The notes beneath the pieces are model-generated. The model saw only the letters and a list, made by a program, of their open reading frames with translations, made no database searches and was not told where the DNA came from. This document shows positions 17,825 to 26,356 of a DNA stretch of 64,000 nucleotides, in pieces. The stretch lies in assembly GCF_041320275.1 (NCBI RefSeq), contig NZ_CP162023.1, forward strand, positions 992,001 to 1,056,000, written 5' to 3'. Source of the DNA: Mumia sp. Pv4-285. GTDB lineage: Bacteria; Actinomycetota; Actinomycetes; Propionibacteriales; Nocardioidaceae. How positions within the stretch are numbered: the stretch's first letter is position 1; every line of letters begins with the position of its first letter. A program made the position numbers and the translations under genes.

Positions 17825-18730
17825 ATGAACCCGCGACACCGGAGGGCCTTGATCCCCGGGCTCCTCGTGATCCTTCTCGTCATCGTGCTGATCGCCGCGC
17901 TCGCGCGCGAGGCCGGGGCCGCTGACGACGAGACCGAGGCCGACGTCGAGCCGGTGAGCACGATCACCGACGCCCGCGTCCCCGAGTCCAGTGCTCTCGT
18001 GGTGAGCAAGCGCGATCCTGAGCTCGCCTACACGGTCAACGACTCCGGCAACGAGCCGACGGTCTTCACTGTCGAGATCTCGACCGGTGACGTCGTCGGA
18101 GCGACGCGCCTGCGTGGCGCCGAGCTCGTCGATGCCGAGGCGTTGACGATCGACCAGGACGGCACGCTCTGGGTGGCCGACATCGGCGACAACGACGCGA
18201 TCCGCTCGACCGTCTCGCTGTACGCCATGGAGGAGCCGGTGCTCGGCGAGAAGTCGGTCCGACCGCTCCGCTACCAGGTGCGTTACTCCGACGGGAGCGC
18301 CGATGCCGAGGCGCTGCTCGCCGCCCCCTCCGGGCGCGGCATGTTCATCGTCTCCAAGGGGCTTCTCGGTGGCCAGGTCTACCGGCTACCCCAGACTCTC
18401 AGCCGGACGAGCGTCAACGTCGCGGAGCCGCTCGCCGACGCCGCGGCGCCCGCTCTGGTCACCGACGGCGACTTCCTGCCGGACGGCGAACGCGTCGCCC
18501 TTCGCACCTACCTCGGCGTCCACCTCCTCGACGCGGAGACCTGGCAGGAGACCTGGTCGGCGAGCCTGCCCGAGACGAGCCAGAGCGAGTCGCTCGCAGC
18601 CGAGCCCGACGGCACCTCGGTCCTCGTGGGCAGCGAGGGCCTCCCGTCGCCGATCCAGCGGGTGACCCTGCCCGAGGACCAGCGTGCCGCGATGCTCGCG
18701 CCCGCGAGCGGGATCATCGACCTCGACTGA
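17825..18730 (+). CDS. membrane-anchored beta-propeller-like protein
   Basis: A 301-residue protein with an N-terminal signal anchor ('PGLLVILLVIVLIAALA', about 10-27) and no cleavage motif I can defend. The rest is an extracytoplasmic domain with repeated 'DGT' and 'NDSGNEPTVFTV', 'DGTLWVADIGDN' and 'SLAAEPDGTSVLV' segments, the rhythm of NHL/YVTN or SMP-30-like beta-propellers. I do not know a defined function; a binding or scaffold role at the cell surface is possible. It ends 6 bp from the convergent serC stop. Confidence 0.72.
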   Translation: MNPRHRRALIPGLLVILLVIVLIAALAREAGAADDETEADVEPVSTITDARVPESSALVVSKRDPELAYTVNDSGNEPTVFTVEISTGDVVGATRLRGAELVDAEALTIDQDGTLWVADIGDNDAIRSTVSLYAMEEPVLGEKSVRPLRYQVRYSDGSADAEALLAAPSGRGMFIVSKGLLGGQVYRLPQTLSRTSVNVAEPLADAAAPALVTDGDFLPDGERVALRTYLGVHLLDAETWQETWSASLPETSQSESLAAEPDGTSVLVGSEGLPSPIQRVTLPEDQRAAMLAPASGIIDLD

Positions 18731-18736
18731 GACCGC

Positions 18737-19867
18737 TCAGGCGGACAGGTGCTCGAACCTGAGCTTCTCAACCACGTGGTCGATGCAGCGGGTGAGCTGT
18801 GAGATGTCGTCGGGGTCGACCGCCGGGAACGTCGCGATCCGTAGCTGGTTGCGTCCGAGACCGCGGTAGCCGTCGACGTCGAGGATGCCGTTCTCGCGCA
18901 GCGCAGCCGAGACCGCACCGGCTTCGACGCCCTCGAGGTCGATCGTGACGACCGTCGACGACTGCTTGCCGGGGTCGGAGACGAACGGGGTCGCGTAGTC
19001 CGACTGCGCCGCCCATCCGTACAGCCGTGACGACGAGTCCTCGCAGCGCGCCACCGACCAGGGCAGCCCGCCGTTGTCGAGGATCCACCGAAGCTGGTGG
19101 TCGGTCCAGAACAGCGACGCGAGGGGCGGGGTGTTGTAGGTCTGGTCCTTGCGGGAGTTCTGGAGGGCTGTGGTCAGGTCGAAGAATGCCGGGATCCAGC
19201 GGTCGGAGGCGGCGATCTCCTCGACCCGCGCGACGGCAGCGGGCGACATCAGGGCGAACCAGAGCCCGGCGTCGGATGCGAGGGCCTTCTGGGGTGCGAA
19301 GAAGTAGACGTCGCACTGGGCGGGGTCGAGCGGCACCGCCCCGGCGGCTGATGTGCCGTCGATCAGCACGAGCGCGTCGTCTGCCGCGCCCTCGACCCGA
19401 CGGACCGGAGCCGTGACGCCGGTCGACGTCTCGTTGTGCGTCCAGGCGTAGGTGTCGACGCCGTCCTCGGCGACCGGGTCGGGGTGGCTCCCGGGCTCGG
19501 CGCGCAGGACGGTCGGCTCGTCCAGGAACGGCGCACCGGCCACCGCCTTCGCGAACTTCGCGCCGAACTCGCCGAACGCCAGGTGCTGGCTGCGGTGGCG
19601 GACCAGCCCGAACGTCGCGGCGTCGAAGAACGCCGTCGACCCACCGACCCCGAGGACGACCTCATAACCGTCGGGGAGCGAGAACAGCTCGCGCATCTGC
19701 GCGCGCACGGACCCGACCAGCTCACGCACCGGTGCCTGACGGTGAGAGGTGCCGATCAGCGTCGACGACGCGAGCGCCTCCATCGCCTCGTGGGGGACCT
19801 TGGAGGGTCCTGAGCCGAATCGGCCGTCGGACGGGAGGAGCTTCTTGGGGATCTGCACGAGCGCCAT
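18737..19867 (-). CDS. serC: phosphoserine aminotransferase
   Basis: A 376-residue fold-type I PLP enzyme that converts 3-phosphohydroxypyruvate and glutamate to phosphoserine and 2-oxoglutarate, the second step of serine synthesis. The start 'PKKLLPSDGRFGSGPSKVP' is characteristic of the actinobacterial SerC type. The PLP lysine is in 'YFFAPQKALASDAGLW' near residue 185, and 'FDLTTALQNSRKDQTYNTPP' follows. Length is normal. The gene is divergent from the ABC operon at 19954; the palindrome between them could influence both. GAAGA just before the ATG is a weak ribosome site. Confidence 0.95.
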   Translation of the reverse strand: MALVQIPKKLLPSDGRFGSGPSKVPHEAMEALASSTLIGTSHRQAPVRELVGSVRAQMRELFSLPDGYEVVLGVGGSTAFFDAATFGLVRHRSQHLAFGEFGAKFAKAVAGAPFLDEPTVLRAEPGSHPDPVAEDGVDTYAWTHNETSTGVTAPVRRVEGAADDALVLIDGTSAAGAVPLDPAQCDVYFFAPQKALASDAGLWFALMSPAAVARVEEIAASDRWIPAFFDLTTALQNSRKDQTYNTPPLASLFWTDHQLRWILDNGGLPWSVARCEDSSSRLYGWAAQSDYATPFVSDPGKQSSTVVTIDLEGVEAGAVSAALRENGILDVDGYRGLGRNQLRIATFPAVDPDDISQLTRCIDHVVEKLRFEHLSA

Positions 19868-19882
19868 TCTTCACGGTGGGCG

Positions 19883-19894
19883 TGACAGATGTCA
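19883..19894. promoter_or_regulatory. palindrome TGACAGATGTCA between serC and the ABC operon
   Basis: TGACA-GA-TGTCA is a perfect 5+5 inverted repeat 60 bp upstream of the ABC ATPase start and 16 bp upstream of serC. Its form suits a dimeric NarL/DesR-type response regulator; the one encoded at 22861 is the obvious candidate. Confidence 0.4.
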
Positions 19895-19953
19895 GGGCGA
19901 GGTCGTGACGTTCGGCGTACGAGCGGGCGCACCGTCCGCACGAGGATCGAGGC

Positions 19954-20940
19954 ATGACGAAGAAGGCCGACGCGATGACCGCTCCAGCGGTGCTCCTCGA
20001 CGACGTGGTGAAGACGTTCTCCTCTGCCGGAGGCGACGTCATGGCGGTGGACCACCTCACGCTCCAGATCCAGCCGGGGGAGGTCGTCGCCTTCCTCGGA
20101 CCCAACGGCGCCGGGAAGACGACGACGATCGACGTGCTCCTCGGGCTCGCCGAACCGGACTCCGGCACGGTCGCCGTGCACGGGATGAAGCCGCGTGCCG
20201 CGATCGCGCGGGGCTCCGTGTCGGCGGTGATGCAGACCGGGGGGCTGCTCAAGGACTACACGGTCGGCGAGACGGTCGAGCTGGTCGCATCGCTGCACCC
20301 GTCCTCGCGGCCGGTGGGTGAGGTCCTCGAACGCGCCGGGATCGCCGACGTCCGGTCCCGGCTGGTCGGCAGGTGCTCCGGCGGCCAGCAGCAGCGGCTC
20401 CGGTTCGCGATGGCGCTGCTGTCCGACCCCGACCTCCTCGTCCTCGACGAGCCGACGACCGGCATGGACGTGGAGGGGCGCCGCGACTTCTGGGCCGCGA
20501 TCCGCGCCGACGCCGTACACGGTCGTACGACGCTCTTCGCGACGCACTACCTCGAGGAGGCGGACGCGTACGCCGACCGGATCGTCCTGGTCCGGCGTGG
20601 CCGCGTCGTCGCCGACGGCACACCTGCCGAGATCAAGGCGCTCTCGTCGGGACGTCTCGTCCGCGCGACGCTCCCGTCCGCGGACGGCACCGCGCTGGCC
20701 CGGATCCCCGGTGTCGAGTCGGTCGAGATCCGCGGAGACGTCGTCTCGGTGCGTGCGAACGACAGCGACGCGGTCGCCCGCTACCTGCTGACCAGCACCG
20801 TCGCGCGGGACGTGGAGGTCACCTCGCGCAACCTCGAGGACGCCTTCGTCGCTCTGACGGGGAGCGCATCGGACGCGGCTCTCACCTCCGACACCGAGCG
20901 CGTGGTCGCCGACCGTCCGACCGAAGGAGTCCTCGCATGA
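19954..20940 (+). CDS. ABC-2 transporter ATP-binding protein
   Basis: A 328-residue ATPase of the DrrA/CcmA-like ABC-2 class. Walker A is GPNGAGKTT near residue 49, Q-loop 'VMQTGGLLKDYT' near 92, signature CSGGQQQRL near 143, Walker B 'LLVLDEPTTGMD' near 158 and the H-loop 'FATHYLEEAD' near 197. The C-terminal ~100 residues form the regulatory tail usual in this class. It starts the operon ATPase-permease-histidine kinase-response regulator, each gene overlapping the next by 4 bp. Such units sense and expel membrane-active compounds. An alternative start is ATG 19975. Confidence 0.93.
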   Translation: MTKKADAMTAPAVLLDDVVKTFSSAGGDVMAVDHLTLQIQPGEVVAFLGPNGAGKTTTIDVLLGLAEPDSGTVAVHGMKPRAAIARGSVSAVMQTGGLLKDYTVGETVELVASLHPSSRPVGEVLERAGIADVRSRLVGRCSGGQQQRLRFAMALLSDPDLLVLDEPTTGMDVEGRRDFWAAIRADAVHGRTTLFATHYLEEADAYADRIVLVRRGRVVADGTPAEIKALSSGRLVRATLPSADGTALARIPGVESVEIRGDVVSVRANDSDAVARYLLTSTVARDVEVTSRNLEDAFVALTGSASDAALTSDTERVVADRPTEGVLA

Positions 20941-21716
20941 GCACCACCACGCTCGACCGCCGCGTCGCGACCCTGGGCGGCTTCTCGCTGACCTTCCTGC
21001 GCCTCGAGCTGCGGCGGATGCTGCGCAACCGGCGCACGTTGATCTTCACGCTGGTGATGCCGGCGGCGTTCTTCCTCCTGTTCGGCACGAGCAGGAGCTA
21101 CCGCGACGAGTCCGCGGGCGCCGGCAACGTCACGGCGTACGTGATGGTGAGCCTGGCGCTGTACGGCGCGATGGTGGCCACGACCAGCGGGGGAGCGATG
21201 GTCGCGACCGAGCGTGCGCTCGGCTGGAGCCGGCAGTTGCGACTGACGCCCCTCAACCCGCTGGCGTACGTCGTGGTGAAGGTCTGCGTGGCGATGGTGC
21301 TCGGCGGCGCGTCGGTGGTCGTCGTGAACGTCGTCGGTCGGCTGTCGGGGGCGGACCTGTCGTGGGGGCGGACGCTGGCGTGCGCGCTGCTGGCGTGGGT
21401 GTGCTCGCTCGTCTTCGCAGCGTTCGGTCTCTTCATGGGATACCTCCTGCGGAGCGAGAACGTCATGCAGGTGCTCGGACCGGTGCTCGCCGTGCTGTCG
21501 TTCGCGGGCGGCCTGTTCGTCCCCGTCGACCAGCTCGGTGACGTGTTCGGCACCGTCGCGCAGCTGACACCGGTCTACGGCGCGGCCGAGATCGTACGGG
21601 CCCCGCTGGGAGCCGACGCCGACCTGTGGACGGCGGCGCTGAACGTGCTGGTCTGGCTGTGCGTCTTCGTGGGAGGTGCCGTGTGGCGGTTCCGCCGGGA
21701 CACGGCTCGGGTGTGA
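20937..21716 (+). CDS. ABC-2 type transporter permease
   Basis: A 259-residue membrane subunit with about six segments: 'RTLIFTLVMPAAFFLLFG' near 35, 'AYVMVSLALYGAMVATTSGG' near 65, then segments around 105, 140, 175 and 230. 'EVMQVLGPVLAVLSFAGGLF'-like wording (actual start ENVMQ) is typical of ABC-2 permeases. Its ATG overlaps the ATPase stop (ATGA) and its stop overlaps the kinase start. It provides the translocation path for the preceding ATPase, which needs a dimer of each. Confidence 0.9.
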   Translation: MSTTTLDRRVATLGGFSLTFLRLELRRMLRNRRTLIFTLVMPAAFFLLFGTSRSYRDESAGAGNVTAYVMVSLALYGAMVATTSGGAMVATERALGWSRQLRLTPLNPLAYVVVKVCVAMVLGGASVVVVNVVGRLSGADLSWGRTLACALLAWVCSLVFAAFGLFMGYLLRSENVMQVLGPVLAVLSFAGGLFVPVDQLGDVFGTVAQLTPVYGAAEIVRAPLGADADLWTAALNVLVWLCVFVGGAVWRFRRDTARV

Positions 21717-22864
21717 ATACGCTGAGCGGTGTGACACAGCCGCCACGTCCGCACGGCGACCCTGCTCCGGGGCCGCCGTGGTGGCGTTTCGTCGCCGCCG
21801 GCGTCTGGCTCGTCTACCTGTGGTCCCCGGTCGTCGCACTCGCCGAGGCCGACGGTTGGGAGCGGGTGCTCGGTCTTGTCGGGGTCGTGGTCTTCGTCGC
21901 CACGTACCTCGCGCTCATCGGGCGCAACCGTCGCTTCGTGGACTTCGAGACGCGCGGCCCACGATGGGAGACCTGGCCGTGGCTGCTCGCCCTCCTGCTC
22001 TGCACGGCGGCGATGGTGCCCGGGGCGGGCGACAGTGCGCTGACGGCGCTCGTCTTCGTCGCTGCGGCTGCGATGAGCACGCTGTCGCCGCGGTGGGCCT
22101 GGGGCTGGGTGGCCGTCCTCCTCGTGGTCGTCGAGGTCTCCACCCGCATCGTGCCGGGATGGTCCGACAGCGGCAACGGCTTCGCGCTGATCCTGGCCGC
22201 CATGGCCGTCTTCTTCCTCCGTGCCGCGATCAACCGGCAGCGTGCCCTCGTGGCCGCGGAGCGCGAGCTCGGCGACGCTCGTCTCGAGGAGGAGCGCTCA
22301 CGGATCGCCCGGGACCTCCACGACATCCTCGGTCACTCGCTCACGGTGGTGGCGGTCAAGGCGGAGCTGGCCGAGCGGATGCTCGACGTCGACCCCGCGC
22401 GGACCCGTACGGAGCTCGTCGACATCCGCGCGCTGACCCGGGACGCGCTCGCGGACGTCCGCGCGACGGTGCGTGACGTGCGGGGCGTGTCGCTGCCGGG
22501 CGAGATCGCCTCGGCGCGGTCGGCGCTGACGTCGGCGGGCATCTCCGCGGATCTGCCCACCGTCGTCGACGAGGTGCCCGGCCGGTGGCGCGAGCTGTTC
22601 GCGTGGACGATCCGGGAAGGAGTCACGAACGTGATCAGGCACAGTGGCGCCACCCGGTGCGTCGTCCATCTCGGCGCGGAGGGTGTGTCCGTCTCCGACG
22701 ACGGACGCGGTCTGGCCGACGCCGCACCCGGCGGGACCGGCCTGGCCGGGCTTCGTGAGCGCACCGTCGCGGCCGGAGCGACGATGGTGACGGGTCCCGG
22801 CCCCGACGGAGCCGGTACGACCGTGGCAGTCGTGGTCCCGTCCCCCGAGGCAGGCGCCCGATGA
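21713..22864 (+). CDS. sensor histidine kinase, DesK/NarX-like (HisKA_3)
   Basis: A 383-residue membrane kinase. Five or so hydrophobic segments occupy about 20-175. The HisKA_3 dimerisation region follows with 'IARDLHDILGHSLTVVAVKA', phospho-acceptor His203, and the HATPase domain has the N-box 'EGVTNVIRHSG' and G-boxes 'VSDDGRGL' and 'GTGLAGLRERT'. The DesK pattern implies sensing within the membrane. GTG 21713 gives a 4-bp overlap with the permease (GTGA); GTG 21731 is an alternative. Its response regulator starts at its own stop codon. Confidence 0.9.
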   Translation: MNTLSGVTQPPRPHGDPAPGPPWWRFVAAGVWLVYLWSPVVALAEADGWERVLGLVGVVVFVATYLALIGRNRRFVDFETRGPRWETWPWLLALLLCTAAMVPGAGDSALTALVFVAAAAMSTLSPRWAWGWVAVLLVVVEVSTRIVPGWSDSGNGFALILAAMAVFFLRAAINRQRALVAAERELGDARLEEERSRIARDLHDILGHSLTVVAVKAELAERMLDVDPARTRTELVDIRALTRDALADVRATVRDVRGVSLPGEIASARSALTSAGISADLPTVVDEVPGRWRELFAWTIREGVTNVIRHSGATRCVVHLGAEGVSVSDDGRGLADAAPGGTGLAGLRERTVAAGATMVTGPGPDGAGTTVAVVVPSPEAGAR

Positions 22865-23487
22865 CCGCGCGGATCCGCGTCCTGCTCGCCGACGACCAGG
22901 CACTCGTCCGCGGAGCGCTCGCCGCACTGCTCGATCTCGAGCCGGATCTCGACGTCGTCGCCGAGGTGGCCGACGGGACGGAGGTCGTGGACGCGGTGCG
23001 ACGACATCAGGTCGACGTGGCGCTGCTGGACGTCGAGATGCCAGGCATGGACGGAGTCGCAGCCGCGGCGGCCCTGCACGACGCCGTCCCCGGTTGCCGC
23101 GTCCTCATGGTGACGACCTTCGGACGACCGGGCTACCTCCGCCGCGCGCTCGCGGCAGGGGCGTCGGGCTTCGTCGTCAAGGACACGCCCGCCCGCCAGC
23201 TCGCCGACGCCGTACGCCGGGTCCACTCCGGGCTTCGCGTGGTGGACCCGGCACTGGCTGCGGACTCGTTGGCCTACGGTGACTCTCCGCTGACCGAGCG
23301 GGAGGCGGACGTGCTGCGCGCGGCGCGCGACGGCGGCACGGTGGCGGACATCGCCGGCGTCCTGTCGCTCTCGGAGGGAACGGTGCGCAACCACCTCTCG
23401 AGCGCCATCGGCAAGACGTCGGCGCGCACCCGCGCCGAGGCCGTACGCGTCGCGGTCGAGAACGGTTGGCTGCTCGGTGAGGACTGA
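22861..23487 (+). CDS. LuxR/NarL family response regulator (DesR-like)
   Basis: A 208-residue regulator. The receiver domain (1-120) has the acidic pair in 'VLLADDQALVRG', phospho-acceptor Asp57 in 'ALLDVEMPGMDG', the Thr of 'VLMVTTFGR' and Lys in 'FVVKDTPA'. A LuxR-type helix-turn-helix (about 140-205) shows 'LTEREADVLRAARDGGTVAD' and 'LSEGTVRNHLSSAIGKTSA'. It overlaps the kinase by ATGA and should be its partner. The operon's own promoter region carries TGACAGATGTCA, a plausible binding site. Confidence 0.93.
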   Translation: MTARIRVLLADDQALVRGALAALLDLEPDLDVVAEVADGTEVVDAVRRHQVDVALLDVEMPGMDGVAAAAALHDAVPGCRVLMVTTFGRPGYLRRALAAGASGFVVKDTPARQLADAVRRVHSGLRVVDPALAADSLAYGDSPLTEREADVLRAARDGGTVADIAGVLSLSEGTVRNHLSSAIGKTSARTRAEAVRVAVENGWLLGED

Positions 23488-23565
23488 CGGGCAGGGCCCG
23501 GTCGATGAGTTCTCGGGGTCGTCCCGGTCGAAGAGGGGACAGCACCTGCGACGAGGAGACGTGCG

Positions 23566-24438
23566 ATGACCGACACCCAGACCCACCGCCTGACCGTGCC
23601 CAGAGCCGAGCTGGCCTACGACGTCCGGACCAGCCCCGAGAGCACAGACCCGCCGCTGCTCCTGATCGGCTCCCCGATGGGCGCCAGCGGGTTCGGGACC
23701 CTCGCCGGTCTCTTCCCCGACCGGACCGTCGTGACTTACGACCCGCGCGGCGCCGAGCGCAGCGTCCGCACCGACGGGGCGGCCGAGACGACCCCGGAGG
23801 AGCACGCCGACGACGTCCACCGGCTCATCGACGAGCTCGGAGGCGGTCCGGTCGACCTGTTCGCGACGAGCGGTGGCGCAGTGAACGCGTTCGCACTCGT
23901 GGCGGCGCACCCCGAGGACGTACGCACCCTGGTGGCGCACGAGCCGCCGGTCGCCCAGGTGGTGCCGGACCGTGAGCAGGCGCTCGCCGCCGCGCAGGGC
24001 ATCCGTCGCCTGTACGAGACCGAGGGCGGTGGGCCCGCGATGGTGAAGTTCATCCTCCTCGTCACCCACCAGGGCGCGGTGCCGGAAGGATTCACCGAGG
24101 CGCCAGCGCCGGAGCCGTCGGCGTTCGGTCTCTCAGTGGAGGACGACGGGTCGCGCGACGACGTGCTGCTCGCGCAGAACCTCATCACGTGCACGCACTA
24201 CGAGCCCGACTTCGCCGCCCTGCAGTCCGCGTCGACCCGCGTGGTCGTGGTGGTCGGGGAGGGGTCGGAGGGACAGCTCGCCTCACGTGCCGGCAAGGTC
24301 GTGGCCGAGCGGATCGGCTCCGAGGCGGTCGTGTTCCCCGGCGACCACGGCGGCTTCATGGGCGGTGAGCACGGACAGGTCGGCGAGCCGGACGCGTTCG
24401 CGAAGGCCCTGCGAGCGGTCCTGGACGATCACTCCTGA
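23566..24438 (+). CDS. alpha/beta hydrolase
   Basis: A 290-residue alpha/beta-fold hydrolase. The oxyanion region 'LIGSPMGASGFGTL' is near residue 27, and 'VVTYDPRGAERS' follows. The nucleophile elbow reads 'LFATSGGAVNAFALVAAHPE' (Ser near 104) and the catalytic histidine is in 'FPGDHGGFMGG' near 265. The sequence resembles actinobacterial esterase/haloperoxidase-like members of unknown substrate. The start has GAGGAG upstream. It overlaps the convergent TetR gene by 10 bp at the 3' ends. Confidence 0.87.
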   Translation: MTDTQTHRLTVPRAELAYDVRTSPESTDPPLLLIGSPMGASGFGTLAGLFPDRTVVTYDPRGAERSVRTDGAAETTPEEHADDVHRLIDELGGGPVDLFATSGGAVNAFALVAAHPEDVRTLVAHEPPVAQVVPDREQALAAAQGIRRLYETEGGGPAMVKFILLVTHQGAVPEGFTEAPAPEPSAFGLSVEDDGSRDDVLLAQNLITCTHYEPDFAALQSASTRVVVVVGEGSEGQLASRAGKVVAERIGSEAVVFPGDHGGFMGGEHGQVGEPDAFAKALRAVLDDHS

Positions 24439-25286
24439 AGCTTGCCGAGCTCCTCGGCGACGGCATCGTCGTAGCCGGCCATGCACTCCTCGTACGACGG
24501 GATGACCGCCGGGCCCTCAGCCTGGGCGCGGTCGATCAGCAGCTGGAGGGTGTCGAGGAGGCCGGAGATGTGGAGATCGAACGGCATCGAGGTGCTGTCG
24601 AAGGCGCCGACGCTCCACAGGCGTGTCATCGAGGGGTAGCGGCTGGGGTCGAAGAGGTGCTCCCAGAAGTCGCTCGACGCCGCCCAGTAGCTCGCGTAGT
24701 CGGTGCCGTGGGCCTGGGCGTCGGCGTCCTCGGCGACGGCCGCGCGGGCGAAACCGGCGACGGTGTTGTTCACGATGGTGATCGTCTCCAGGACCTGCGT
24801 CGCGGAGAGCCCGGTGTCCAGCAGGATCCGGAACCCCGCCTCCTCGGCGTCGAACACGTGCGGAGCCAGCGGCAGCCGCCAGGTGTTGAGGTCGAGCAGC
24901 CACGGATGGGAACGCAGCAGGTCCCAGTAGCCGCGGGCGTACTGCTCGAGGGCGGGACGCCACGCCAGGTCGTGGTCGGGCAGCTCGAGGTCGGCGTACG
25001 CGCGGTCGACCATCGCGTCGACGAGCTCGTCGCGACCGGGGACATGGGAGTAGAGGGTCATCGCGCCGACGTCGAGCGAGCGTGCGACGGACCTCATCGA
25101 GACGGCGTCGAGGCCGTCTGAGTCCGCGATCGCGACGGCGGCGTCGACGACCTGGGCGCGGCTGACGCGCGGTGGGCGACCGCGACCGGACGTCGCGGGG
25201 GACTCCCACAGCGGTGCGAAGCGGTCGCGTCCGGGGGGCGGCGCCGCGTCGGGCGTGGTCTCCGCGGGTGTCTCGACGTCGTCCAC
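24429..25286 (-). CDS. TetR/AcrR family regulator (TetR_C-type)
   Basis: A 285-residue repressor. After a ~35-residue Pro/Ala-rich lead, the TetR helix-turn-helix spans about 40-90 ('VSMRSVARSLDVGAMTLYSH'). The ligand-binding region matches the tetracycline-repressor-like C-terminal family ('LRSHPWLLDLNTWRLPLAPH'). The GTG start has GAGGAGG four nt upstream. It is divergent from the DrrAB-type exporter at 25343 with 56 bp between the starts, so regulation of that exporter is the likely role. The extra C-terminus after residue ~240 is acidic. Confidence 0.9.
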   Translation of the reverse strand: MDDVETPAETTPDAAPPPGRDRFAPLWESPATSGRGRPPRVSRAQVVDAAVAIADSDGLDAVSMRSVARSLDVGAMTLYSHVPGRDELVDAMVDRAYADLELPDHDLAWRPALEQYARGYWDLLRSHPWLLDLNTWRLPLAPHVFDAEEAGFRILLDTGLSATQVLETITIVNNTVAGFARAAVAEDADAQAHGTDYASYWAASSDFWEHLFDPSRYPSMTRLWSVGAFDSTSMPFDLHISGLLDTLQLLIDRAQAEGPAVIPSYEECMAGYDDAVAEELGKLQE

Positions 25287-25306
25287 CGAACCTCCTCGAA
25301 AAGAAC

Positions 25307-25335
25307 TTGCCTTGATTTATCGTACAGCGTACCGT
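25307..25335 (+). promoter_or_regulatory. leaderless promoter with GTAC-N3-GTAC site
   Basis: TTGCCT (25307-25312) and TACCGT (25330-25335) are 17 bp apart; the -10 ends 7 nt before the ATG at 25343, predicting a leaderless mRNA. GTAC-AGC-GTAC (25322-25332) is a short palindrome overlapping the -10, suitable for the divergent TetR repressor. Confidence 0.6.
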
Positions 25336-25342
25336 TGGCCTC

Positions 25343-26356
25343 ATGACAGATTCAGTACGCCGTACGAGAAGTATGGTCTCCGCGCGCGGTCTCACCAAGA
25401 CGTTCACGCGCAAGAAAGACGTCGTCGAGGCGGTCAAGGATGTCGACCTCGATGTCGCCGACGGGGAGCTCGTCGCGTTCCTCGGCCCGAACGGCGCCGG
25501 CAAGTCCACGACGATGCGCATGATGACCTCCCTGCTCAAGCCCACCGCCGGCACGGCGACGGTGGCCGGCTACGACGTCGTCCGCAATCCGGCCGAGGTG
25601 CGGGCCCGCATCGGCTACATCGGCCAGGGCAACGCCGGTGGCTACTCCTACCGGGTCCACGACGAGCTGATGAACCAGGGACGCTTCTACTCCGTCCCGG
25701 CCGACGTCGCCCGCCAGCGCGCGACCGACCTGCTCGACGCGCTCGAGCTGCCCGGCATGGAGAAGCGCACCGTCCTCTCCCTGTCCGGCGGCCAGCGTCG
25801 CCGCCTCGACGTGGCGATGGGCCTGATGAACCACCCGGGCCTGTTGTTCCTGGACGAGCCGACGACCGGCCTCGACCCGCACGCCCGGGCCAACCTCTGG
25901 GAGCACATCATGCGGCTGCGCGTCGAGAACAACATGACGATGCTGCTGACCACGCACTACCTCGACGAGGCCGACGCGATGGCAGAGCGGATCGTCCTCA
26001 TCGACCACGGCACCGTGATCGCGGACGCGACGCCTACGGCGCTCAAGCGCGACTTCGCCGACGACGTCGTGACCCTGGGTCTCCTGCCCGGTGACGACAC
26101 CGCGGCCGTCGTCGTCGAGAAGGCCCGCTCGGTCGTTCCCGACGACGTCAGTCGCGTCGAGGACCACGCCGAACCCGACGGCACCGTACGCCTGGTCCTG
26201 GCGACGAACCACGGCCCCGACCTCGTCCCGCCGGTCCTGCGCGCGCTGGAGGCGGTCGGCGTGACCGTCGGCTCCGCAGACGTCAAGCAGGCCTCGCTGG
26301 ACGACGTGTTCCTCAACCTGACAGGCCGGAGCCTGCGCGAGGAGGCAGCAGCATGA
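25343..26356 (+). CDS. daunorubicin-resistance (DrrA) type ABC ATPase
   Basis: A 337-residue ATPase with Walker A GPNGAGKST near residue 48, 'IGYIGQGNAGGYSYRVHDEL' as Q-loop region, signature LSGGQRRRLD near 147, Walker B 'LLFLDEPTTGLDP' near 167 and H-loop 'LTTHYLDEAD' near 206. The 'SGGQRRRLDVAMGLMNHPGL' wording and the C-terminal 'LDDVFLNLTGRSLREE' are typical of DrrA. It partners with the permease at 26353 (ATGA overlap) to export a hydrophobic compound. The divergent TetR gene is the probable switch. The start is supported by the leaderless promoter. Confidence 0.94.
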   Translation: MTDSVRRTRSMVSARGLTKTFTRKKDVVEAVKDVDLDVADGELVAFLGPNGAGKSTTMRMMTSLLKPTAGTATVAGYDVVRNPAEVRARIGYIGQGNAGGYSYRVHDELMNQGRFYSVPADVARQRATDLLDALELPGMEKRTVLSLSGGQRRRLDVAMGLMNHPGLLFLDEPTTGLDPHARANLWEHIMRLRVENNMTMLLTTHYLDEADAMAERIVLIDHGTVIADATPTALKRDFADDVVTLGLLPGDDTAAVVVEKARSVVPDDVSRVEDHAEPDGTVRLVLATNHGPDLVPPVLRALEAVGVTVGSADVKQASLDDVFLNLTGRSLREEAAA

